A DNA stretch of 45,230 nt, taken from contig CALXPS010000011.1 of assembly GCA_944390405.1 (NCBI GenBank), positions 1 through 45,230 on the forward strand, read 5' to 3'. Positions 39,101 to 45,230 of this stretch are shown piece by piece. Origin of the DNA: an uncultured Clostridia bacterium. Its GTDB lineage: Bacteria; Bacillota; Clostridia; TANB77; CAG-508. Position 1 is the stretch's first letter. Each line of letters begins with the position of its first letter. The position numbers and the translations under genes were made by a program. The notes beneath the pieces are model-generated. The model made no database searches. It saw nothing but the letters and a program-made list of their open reading frames with translations, and had not been told where the DNA came from.

Positions 39101-39793
39101 TTATTTTTTCATTTTTCTTAAGTATTCTTTTTGTTCATCACTTATTCTATATGATTCTATAGCTTTTTGTAATGATTTATTATATGTCCAATCATCTAAT
39201 TTGGCTTTTTTTAAATATTTTATTGTTTTATCATAATATTTAATTAGGCAAATTGATATTGCCCAAGCTATTGCCATTTTTACATAGTAATTATCATTTT
39301 TTATTTTTTGGAATATTTCAAAATTTTTATCTAAATATTCTTCATCAATATAATAGTCTAATATTATAACAATGCCAAATCTTATTTCAAATTCTTTATC
39401 TGAATTCAAATATTTTTGTATAAAGTTCCACATTTCCTTTTTATACTTTTTAGTAATTTTTAGTCCTGCACAAAACACATCACATATTGCCCAGTTGTCT
39501 ATTTTTGGTATAAAAGTTCTTGTGTATTTTAATACTTCTTCTATATTTTTGCTTAATCCTATTAACATTCCTTGTAACATTATTTCTTCATACAGTGTAT
39601 CATCAATTTCTTTTAATAATTCATTTAATGAGTATTTTCTATTTAATTCTTTTGCGTAATTTCTAAGTACTGGTGTTCTTACGCCAACTATGTTTGTTGT
39701 TCCAGGGCACAATCTGGAATGAAAGTCTTTATATTTTTCATCTGCTAATTCATATATTCGTTTTTTTATATCTTGTTTTATTTCTATATTCAT
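39101..39793 (-). CDS. AlkD-like DNA alkylation repair protein (HEAT-repeat glycosylase)
   Basis: 230 residues from ATG 39793, placed by AAGGAAA. The longer frame from 39826 runs through the terminator of the DUF308 gene and is not used. The HEAT-repeat fold of AlkD-type DNA glycosylases is indicated by GVRTPVLRNYAKEL near residue 40, ILGMLIGLSK-like helices, IDNWAICDVFC near 98, and YYVKMAIAWAISICLI near 168. The family removes alkylated bases by excision. Short low-GC Clostridia versions are common. The catalytic aspartate (in IDNWAICD) appears present. Confidence 0.85.
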   Translation of the reverse strand: MNIEIKQDIKKRIYELADEKYKDFHSRLCPGTTNIVGVRTPVLRNYAKELNRKYSLNELLKEIDDTLYEEIMLQGMLIGLSKNIEEVLKYTRTFIPKIDNWAICDVFCAGLKITKKYKKEMWNFIQKYLNSDKEFEIRFGIVIILDYYIDEEYLDKNFEIFQKIKNDNYYVKMAIAWAISICLIKYYDKTIKYLKKAKLDDWTYNKSLQKAIESYRISDEQKEYLRKMKK

Positions 39794-39816
39794 TTTACAT
39801 TTTTCCTTTTTTAAAA

Positions 39817-39866
39817 AAGCATCCACAATTTATCCACTTTTTGTGGACAGATTGTGGATGTTTTTA
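39817..39866 (-). terminator. Terminator after the DUF308 gene
   Basis: ACATCCACAAT (minus, 39862-39852) pairs with ATTGTGGATGC (39833-39823); the intervening bases include a nested TCCAC/GTGGA stem. A T-run follows. It lies just downstream of the 39869 stop. Confidence 0.7.
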
Positions 39867-39868
39867 TA

Positions 39869-40411
39869 TTATTTTAACTTTGATAATATACAAATACTAT
39901 CTATTATATCTATAACTGCTGTAGCTAATAACAATATTCCACCTAGTACTGTTATCGTGACCATGGTGCTAAAAGGATTTACCAATATAATTATGCCCAA
40001 TACTAATGTTATAATTGCTGATATCATTAATAATATCCAGCTTTTTTCATTTATGCTTCTTATACTTAAAGCTAATTGTAATTTTACTATACTTTTAATA
40101 ATTATCCAGCTTCCTATGATTATTGGTATTATAGAAATCATAATTTTTTTATTTGTTAATATTAATATTGCTATAACTAGTGCAAGTGTTCCTTCTACAA
40201 GTGAATTACTAAAAGCTCTTTGTTCTTTATTTGTGAAAATGTATACAATAACACTAATTAAGCCATCTATTAATATCCCTATTCCCAATATTAACATTAC
40301 TGTATTTAACATCGTTTCTGGCTCTATTATTAGTAATATTGCTATGACAGCCATAAGTATTGAACTAACTATAGTTCTTTTCTCATATCTTTTCATGTAT
40401 TCTAGCAACAT
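39869..40411 (-). CDS. DUF308/HdeD-family membrane protein
   Basis: 180 residues in six hydrophobic segments, grouped in pairs with short polar turns (for example TIVSSILMAVIAILLII, MLILGIGILIDGLISVIVYI, IMISIIPIIIGSWIIIKSIV, ILLMISAIITLVLGIIILVN). This is the layout of HdeD/DUF308 proteins; their function is largely unknown, with an acid-stress link in enterobacteria. The start is immediately after the femX stop: TAAAATG, and the ribosome site AGGAGG is part of the last femX codons (Arg-Arg), so the two genes are translationally coupled. Confidence 0.8.
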   Translation of the reverse strand: MLLEYMKRYEKRTIVSSILMAVIAILLIIEPETMLNTVMLILGIGILIDGLISVIVYIFTNKEQRAFSNSLVEGTLALVIAILILTNKKIMISIIPIIIGSWIIIKSIVKLQLALSIRSINEKSWILLMISAIITLVLGIIILVNPFSTMVTITVLGGILLLATAVIDIIDSICILSKLK

Positions 40412-40412
40412 T

Positions 40413-41465
40413 TTATTTCCTCCTTATTTTACCTTTTATAATACTCAACTTACTATATACTTCTTTGCTTATATTAAACATAGTATTTATAAATGGATTG
40501 TACACGATATACATCTCGTTTATAAATTCCATAAATTCTGGATTAAATCCTTTTTTAAATTTATATACTCCATATTGTGGATCATTTTCACTTTTAAAGC
40601 CTGATACTCCTCTAAAGTCATACCAATCGCATTTGTTTTCTAATGCCCATTTAATCATTTCCCATTGTAATAAATAGTTTGGCATTAAATTTCTATGTTT
40701 ATTTGAACTTCCACCATATAAATACCATACTTTATTTCCATATAATATTGGTAAAACAGCTGCTATTGGTTCCCCTTCATACTCTGCTATAATTAATCTT
40801 ACATGTTTTGGTCCCATAGAATCATATATTTTTTGGAAATATTCTATCGGTCTTATAAAGAAGTCGTCTCTACTTCCTGTTGTTTTCATTATATTATAAA
40901 ATATCTCTAAATCTTTTCTTGTGCCTACTCTTGTGGTTACACCTTTCCTTGTTGCTAGTCTTATATTATATCTTGTTTTTGATTCAAATGATTTTAATAA
41001 TTCTTCTTCTGTTTTGTTTTTTACATTTAATCTAAATACATATTTAGGTTGTATTACTTGATTTATATTTTTTATTTTCTTTTTTGTTTTATATCCCAAT
41101 TCTTTTATAATGTTTTGAAATTCTTCATCACTTTGCAATATATCTGGATCTAATCTAAATATAAATGCTTTATACTTTTTTGCAATTTCTGTTGCTTTTT
41201 CAGTTAATTCTTTTAGTGTTTGCTTATCATGTACATCACAAACAAAGCCTCTTGGTGCATACATAATATATCTATTAATAATTGGAACTTTTCTTAATAA
41301 AATGCTCATTATTCCCTTTATTTTGTCATTGTTATCTTTTACTACTATAAATTCATTCTTCCATTCTGTTTTTACCTTTGCCCATTCTAGTGACTGCATA
41401 AAGTTAGTTTTTGGATGAGTTTGTAAAAAGTTTTTTATTTCTTCTTCATCTAATTTTGAATTCAT
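40413..41465 (-). CDS. FemAB/FemX-family peptidoglycan bridge aminoacyltransferase
   Basis: 350 residues. Transfers amino acids from aminoacyl-tRNA to the peptidoglycan stem peptide, building interpeptide bridges. Family features: FMQSLEWAKVKTEWKNEF near residue 17, IINRYIMYAPRGFVCD near 60, SKTRYNIRLATRKGV near 165 (conserved in Fem proteins), ARYEGEPIAAVLPI-like region EYEGEPIAAVLPILYGNKVW near 235, YLLQWEMIKWALENKCDWYDFRG near 263 and YKFKKGFNPEFMEF near 300. Two GNAT-like lobes; no coiled-coil arm is evident, as in the short FemX-like forms. The start follows GAAAGGATG. Confidence 0.88.
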   Translation of the reverse strand: MNSKLDEEEIKNFLQTHPKTNFMQSLEWAKVKTEWKNEFIVVKDNNDKIKGIMSILLRKVPIINRYIMYAPRGFVCDVHDKQTLKELTEKATEIAKKYKAFIFRLDPDILQSDEEFQNIIKELGYKTKKKIKNINQVIQPKYVFRLNVKNKTEEELLKSFESKTRYNIRLATRKGVTTRVGTRKDLEIFYNIMKTTGSRDDFFIRPIEYFQKIYDSMGPKHVRLIIAEYEGEPIAAVLPILYGNKVWYLYGGSSNKHRNLMPNYLLQWEMIKWALENKCDWYDFRGVSGFKSENDPQYGVYKFKKGFNPEFMEFINEMYIVYNPFINTMFNISKEVYSKLSIIKGKIRRK

Positions 41466-41510
41466 ATTTTCATCCTTTCAAATACATAGTACTATTTTAA
41501 TAGGTTAATT

Positions 41511-42098
41511 CTAACACAAGTTCATTTTATTTTCAATATTTAACATCATATCATATAACTTATGTATTGGCAAACCTACTATTGTAAAATAATTTCCTTC
41601 TATTTTATCAATATATACTCCAAATTTACTTTGCACAGCATATCCACCAGCTTTATCATAAGGCTTGTCCCAATCTACCCAATTTTCTATTTCTTGTTTT
41701 GTCATATTTTTGAAATAGACTGTTGCTATATCATAGTCTAATTGTTCTTTATATTCTGAACCCTTTTGAGATAATACACATATACTTGTTATTACTTGAT
41801 GTACACTATGATTTAACTCTGTAAGCATTGCAATTGCCTCTTCTCTATTATGTGGCTTTCCATAAATTTTGCCATCTTTTAAAACCATTGTATCTGAACC
41901 TATTACAATTCTATCTCCAGTTGTCTCGTCAAACACTGTTTTTGCTTTAATATATGCTAATCTTTTAGATTGTTCTTCTATACTTAATCCTTTTTCAAAT
42001 GTTTCATCACAATTACTAACTTTTACCTCAAAATCCAGTCCCAGCATTTCTAATAATTCTTTTCTTCTTGATGAACCTGATGCCAATATAATCTTCAC
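41511..42098 (-). CDS. maf: Maf-family nucleoside triphosphate pyrophosphatase (dTTP/UTP)
   Basis: 195 residues. Hydrolyses dTTP/UTP and modified nucleotides, a housecleaning enzyme, in some species linked to septum control. Motifs: LASGSSRRKELLEMLG at the N-terminus, VIGSDTMVLKDGKIYGKP near residue 65 (catalytic Asp), and WVDWDKPYDKAGGYAVQSKF near 138. The start is GTG at 42098, following GAAGGGAATGATGAAAA. About 45 bases separate it from the start of the flanking gene region; it reads in the same direction as the surface protein gene upstream. Confidence 0.93.
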   Translation of the reverse strand: MKIILASGSSRRKELLEMLGLDFEVKVSNCDETFEKGLSIEEQSKRLAYIKAKTVFDETTGDRIVIGSDTMVLKDGKIYGKPHNREEAIAMLTELNHSVHQVITSICVLSQKGSEYKEQLDYDIATVYFKNMTKQEIENWVDWDKPYDKAGGYAVQSKFGVYIDKIEGNYFTIVGLPIHKLYDMMLNIENKMNLC

Positions 42099-42170
42099 TT
42101 TTCATCATTCCCTTCAGTTTAGAATTATATCATAGAAATGTGAAAAATAGAATAAATTTATGTGTTTTTT

Positions 42171-43448
42171 TTACATTCCTGTTTTTGGTAATATTATTTC
42201 TTTACTGCTGTTTATTTGTTCTACTTCTAATTCTGTGTTTATTTTTTCTATTTCTGGAATTTCTTCATTTTGTAGATTATTTACTGTTACTTTTGTTTCT
42301 TCATTTAATTTTAATTCTATTTCTATGTATTTATCATATACTTCATAATTTTCTAATGTCTCCATTTCTTGTATATAATATTTACCTGGTAATAAATTTT
42401 CTATTGTAATTATTCCTTCTTTATTTGTTGTTAAATCTGTATATATTACTTGTTTATTTTCGTCTAATAATTGAAATTTTACACCTTGTAATGGCTCTTT
42501 TGTTTCTTGATTTTGTTTTAATATTATTATTTTTGTTTGATTTTTAAAATAATATTCTGTTTTATTACCACTTCCATTTTCATATATACTTCCTGTTACT
42601 GCAACATTTTGTAGGTTGCTATTACCTGAAAGTCCGTATAATACAGGTTGTGTAGCCACATTTCCATTAACTTCTATACTAAACTTACCATCTTGATTTA
42701 TATTTTTTATTGGTATTAATATTTTAAATTTTTCATCATCTACAAATTCACTTTTTTCTTTGTTATTCATGTCTGTAATTTTCATGCCTTCTATCAATTC
42801 ACCTGTTAAATTTACCTTATAGTCTTTTACCCCTGCAGATGCTGTTACTGAAAATTCTTTTGATACGTAATTTTTATCAATTTCATCTATCTTCCATAAT
42901 GCATCACTTGCATTTATATTTAATGTTGCACTTGGCTTTGTTTCTTTTGAATTTCTTGCGTTATGTACTATTTGTTTTAAAGCGTTTAATGTTCTTTCTC
43001 CTGCTGCTCCACCTAAAGCGTGATAACTATTTGGATCCCTGCCATAAACTGCACAATATACAGCTTGCCTTGTTGCTAAATATGCCTCCTCTTTTGTCGC
43101 ACAACCTAATTCTTCTGGTGTTTTATATGGATATCCATTTATTACTGTTCTCCATATTTCCATATTTGTTAATTGATTATCTATATTTACATCATATGAA
43201 AAATCTTCAGTTGCTCCATCTAATTCTAAATTTAAACAATATGCTGGATATTCTACACCATTTTGATTATGTACTATATATATACATGTTAAATCTACTC
43301 CATTCCTTTCTAATAAATTTCCATATCTATGTGTTGCATATAATGTTGTTGTGTTCCCTGTTGCATTACTTATACTTGGAGTAATTACGCATCCTAAAAT
43401 CATTATCATTAGTATTGTTATTAATATAACCTTTTTTATTATTTTCAT
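42171..43448 (-). CDS. Thioester-domain (TED/TQxA) surface protein with a SpaA-like domain and a truncated sorting signal
   Basis: 425 residues. Signal peptide (VILITILMIMILGCVITPSI), then a thioester domain with Cys in YPAYCLNLEL near residue 70 and the Gln in YLATRQAVYCAVYG near 128, the pair that forms an internal Cys-Gln thioester for covalent host attachment in other Gram-positive adhesins. Then about 150 residues of beta domain, and a SpaA/Cna-B-like domain (KEPLQGVKFQLLDENKQVIY near 320; LLPGKYYIQEMET near 360). It ends exactly at EIILPKTGM. An LPKTG sorting motif is there, but the hydrophobic segment and basic tail that normally follow are missing. The gene directly follows the sortase gene, its likely partner. 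Confidence 0.85.
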   Translation of the reverse strand: MKIIKKVILITILMIMILGCVITPSISNATGNTTTLYATHRYGNLLERNGVDLTCIYIVHNQNGVEYPAYCLNLELDGATEDFSYDVNIDNQLTNMEIWRTVINGYPYKTPEELGCATKEEAYLATRQAVYCAVYGRDPNSYHALGGAAGERTLNALKQIVHNARNSKETKPSATLNINASDALWKIDEIDKNYVSKEFSVTASAGVKDYKVNLTGELIEGMKITDMNNKEKSEFVDDEKFKILIPIKNINQDGKFSIEVNGNVATQPVLYGLSGNSNLQNVAVTGSIYENGSGNKTEYYFKNQTKIIILKQNQETKEPLQGVKFQLLDENKQVIYTDLTTNKEGIITIENLLPGKYYIQEMETLENYEVYDKYIEIELKLNEETKVTVNNLQNEEIPEIEKINTELEVEQINSSKEIILPKTGM

Positions 43449-43471
43449 TTTATCATCATACCTTTCTTTAA

Positions 43472-44065
43472 TTATAATTTTTCAATTGCTTGTACGCAAA
43501 GTCTATGCTCTGGTTTATTACTTACACATGTTATTAGTGTAATTCTATTATCATCAGTTTCTTGCAAATATGACCAATCTGTTTGTTCTATAATTATAGA
43601 AAGATTAACTACATATACTCTTTGTCCATAAGGAGTTTTATATATAATTTCATCTCCTATTTTTAAATCTTTAACTTTTTCAAAATAATTTATTGGAAAT
43701 CCTCTATTATGTGCTGCCAATCCAACATTTCCTTCCCAGAATACTGTGTTTTCAAAATGTCCTACGTATTTTTTCATTACTTCTTGTGTTGTACCCTGTG
43801 AAATTGGTGCACTTAAACCTATTATTGGTATTTCTATTTGCCATGTTTGTTCTTTTAAATTAATAGTGTTAGCTAATTGCTCTTCTATTATTTCATCTTC
43901 ATCTAGTATATTTATTGTGTTTTCTATTGGTATTTCTTTATAATTATCTTCTTCAGTTGCAATGTTATTTTGTAAGCTTTCATATGCTAAATTTACACCA
44001 GTAAATACAAATATAGCTAAAATTATAGCAATAAGGCTTACAGTTAATCTAGTATAATTTGCTAT
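43472..44065 (-). CDS. Sortase (class D-like) with an apparent ATA start
   Basis: 197 residues. N-terminal membrane anchor (SLIAIILAIFVFTGVNL), an acidic linker, and the sortase core: WQIEIPIIGLSAPISQGT near 95, VGHFENTVFWEGNVGLAAHN near 112 (catalytic His in AAHNRG), and TLITCVSNKPEHRLCVQA near 180 (catalytic Cys in TLITC, Arg in HR). It would attach or polymerise LPxTG proteins such as the next gene product. Standard callers would begin at the internal ATG 43777, losing half the protein. The full frame has no ATG, GTG or TTG; ATA at 44065 stands seven bases after GAGGTG. A strong promoter and two 0A boxes lie upstream. Confidence 0.88.
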   Translation of the reverse strand: MANYTRLTVSLIAIILAIFVFTGVNLAYESLQNNIATEEDNYKEIPIENTINILDEDEIIEEQLANTINLKEQTWQIEIPIIGLSAPISQGTTQEVMKKYVGHFENTVFWEGNVGLAAHNRGFPINYFEKVKDLKIGDEIIYKTPYGQRVYVVNLSIIIEQTDWSYLQETDDNRITLITCVSNKPEHRLCVQAIEKL

Positions 44066-44184
44066 CCTACACCACCTCTTTTTAATTTTAATATTTTTTT
44101 GTTTTGTTTGGATTTTCGGAATAAAAGAACTCTATTCCTTTTTAGAATTATTTTGAAATTGCTTTCGCAATTAAAGATGTGAAT

Positions 44185-44252
44185 ATTATAATACAGTTTT
44201 TATAATTTGTAAAGAATTTTTCATCGCCCAATTTCGACAAAACTCGACAAAT
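44185..44252 (-). promoter_or_regulatory. Sortase-operon promoter with two upstream 0A boxes
   Basis: Minus strand TTTACA (44213-44208), 17-base spacer, TATAAT (44190-44185). Upstream lie TTTGTCGAG (about 44252-44244) and TTTTGTCGAA (about 44242-44233), two good 0A-box matches ten bases apart, ending about 20 bases before the -35. This is the arrangement of Spo0A-activated promoters. In the leader are two hairpins, AATTGC-GAAA-GCAATT and GGAATA/TATTCC. Confidence 0.6.
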
Positions 44253-44264
44253 CATATAAATAAA

Positions 44265-44296
44265 AACATGCATATAAATTTTTATTATGCATGTAT
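44265..44296 (-). terminator. Terminator after the 44303 gene
   Basis: ACATGCAT / ATGCATGT arms around TATAAATTTTTATT, just after the stop at 44303. Confidence 0.7.
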
Positions 44297-44302
44297 ATTT
44301 AG

Positions 44303-44941
44303 TTATTTTATTATTTCTTCTTCATGTTGTAATTCTGTATTTTCTTTATGTGATGCATATTCTTGTGAAATTTCATTTGTTTTCTTTTCATAATCTGGAT
44401 TATATAATTCTGCTCTTAAATTTCTTCTGTATTCTGTTGGTCCTGCATTTAATGCTTTTGTTTGTTTTCTGTTTCTATTTTGTAAAAATTCTTGTATTGA
44501 GAAATATGCCTTGTCAAATGTACCCATTTTTAACTCTACCTTACCTTTAGATCTTCTAAATGTATTTTGTGTATCTCGTGCTTGTCTATACATTGCTAAT
44601 TTCTGTGGCATTGGTAAATCACTATGTTTCAATTCTCGTAAATCATATGTTATTATTGGAATACTATCCGGTATTTCTTCTCTTTTTTTTGAATTATTTA
44701 CTTGCCTACATGTTTCTAAATATGTCATTAATTGTTCTCTATTATCTGCTAGAGCTCGTACTATTTTTGTATCAAATGGATAGTTAGTTATATTGCTTAG
44801 ATTATATCTTTCAAAAATTTCTCTTACTTCTTGTTCTGATTGTTCTAAACTTACTTGTGTTACACTATTTACCCCATTTGTTACAGAGACTATATCTATG
44901 CTATCTGTATTAATTACTATTCTCTCTACTGTTTTATCCAT
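44303..44941 (-). CDS. Hypothetical protein
   Basis: 212 residues, no recognised family. Soluble and charged, with no signal or membrane segment. The first 60 residues look alpha/beta (ERIVINTDSIDIVSVTNGVN); the rest is helical and Lys/Glu/Arg rich (ALADNREQLMTYLETCRQVN; LPMPQKLAMYRQARDTQNTF; FSIQEFLQNRNRKQTKALNA), ending in an acidic tail (ENTELQHEEEIIK). The start follows GATGGAGG. It shares a broad style with the hypothetical coiled-coil protein at 12389, but I see no real homology. Function unknown. Confidence 0.75.
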   Translation of the reverse strand: MDKTVERIVINTDSIDIVSVTNGVNSVTQVSLEQSEQEVREIFERYNLSNITNYPFDTKIVRALADNREQLMTYLETCRQVNNSKKREEIPDSIPIITYDLRELKHSDLPMPQKLAMYRQARDTQNTFRRSKGKVELKMGTFDKAYFSIQEFLQNRNRKQTKALNAGPTEYRRNLRAELYNPDYEKKTNEISQEYASHKENTELQHEEEIIK

Positions 44942-45230
44942 GTTTCCTCCATCTCATTCTTTTGTAAGCATTATCGTTCTACTTATTAGTTTAGCATATA
45001 ATAATTATTTTTTCAATGATTTTTGTTATTTTTTTGTTAAAATTGGTTACAATTCAGACTTAAAAAATTGATACCACTTTGTAGCCAAAAGCAGGAATTA
45101 TATGTTCTTTTCGAAAGAAAATAATCAAACAGCCTGCTGCTCAACTCGTGACCCCGTAGTTTGACATTTTTTTGAATATATTAAGTAACTTAAAGCTTAG
45201 AACCATAAGCTTTTAATTTTGTCAACTTTT
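44942..45230. other. Noncoding end of window
   Basis: No gene visible. Bases 44990-45045 are AT-rich. Bases 45046-45150 contain a third, diverged copy of the structured repeat on the minus strand. Bases after 45150 show only a short AAGCTTA/TAAGCTT inverted repeat (about 45191-45213). Confidence 0.5.
45046..45150 (-). repeat. Structured dispersed repeat, copy 3 (diverged, inverted)
   Basis: The first 55 bases (GTTACAATTCAGACT ... CACTTTGTAGCC ... GCAGGA) match the reverse complement of the right half of copy 2 (GCTACCGTTCAGACT ... CACTTTCTAGCC ... GCAGGA). The rest differs, yet still folds: GCAGG/CCTGC, ATTAT/ATAAT and TTCTTT-TCG-AAAGAA. The apical conserved loop is missing or replaced. Confidence 0.55.

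Noticed and set aside
43472-43777. Short 101-residue sortase beginning at ATG 43777
   Set aside because: It would lack the membrane anchor and the first strands of the sortase fold, which are encoded directly upstream in the same frame.

Overview
This 45 kb stretch looks like chromosome from an anaerobic, endospore-forming, very AT-rich Firmicute of the class Clostridia, probably an uncultured gut lineage (the lineage is my inference). The evidence is a complete Spo0A, an electron-bifurcating-type [FeFe] hydrogenase (HydC-HydB-HydA), a lipoteichoic acid synthase, a sortase with a pilin/adhesin-like substrate, and AGA-rich, almost CGG-free codon use. I saw no rRNA, tRNA, CRISPR array or prophage.

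Layout. 0-5 kb: start of ppdK, guaA, a structured repeat, xpt, dxs and an acyl-ACP thioesterase. 5.4-12 kb: spo0A with an 0A box in its promoter, then yigZ, a PP2C-like gene, a BaiN-type flavoprotein, a YnbB-type PLP enzyme and a CNNM/CorC-type membrane protein. 12-20 kb: a coiled-coil protein, an L,D-transpeptidase, the hyd operon (interrupted by a minimal nucleotidyltransferase) and a DacF-type carboxypeptidase. 20-24 kb: a RelE toxin with its antitoxin, an M18 aminopeptidase, a foreign-looking sigma-like gene, trmL and a probable type I toxin with antisense RNA. 24-31.5 kb: rpoC and rpoB. 32-39 kb: trmB, cdd, a second structured repeat, purA, ltaS and an acyl-CoA synthetase. 39-45 kb: alkD, DUF308, femX, maf, a thioester-domain surface protein, a sortase, an unknown gene and a third repeat copy.

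Main observation. Six genes (L,D-transpeptidase, hydA, hydB, relE, rpoC, ltaS) are each split into two frames by exactly one extra base. In every case the break is an in-frame CGG codon. Dropping its C lets the ribosome read GGA (five times) or GGT (once) as a glycine, and the open frame then continues with conserved family sequence. The glycine is essentially invariant in RpoC (SGARG), HydB (CGLGQTAPNP) and RelE (RLRVGNYR). I found no sense CGG codon in any other native gene; the only two sit in one foreign-looking gene at 22637-23131. The simplest reading is that CGG is not decoded as arginine here but triggers programmed +1 frameshifting (CGGN read as Gly), and that this is needed even to make RNA polymerase.

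Other points: two genes (yigZ and the sortase) have no ATG/GTG/TTG start and appear to begin at ATA; a family of roughly 180 bp hairpin-forming repeats shows compensatory base changes; and Spo0A boxes lie at the spo0A, ltaS and sortase promoters.
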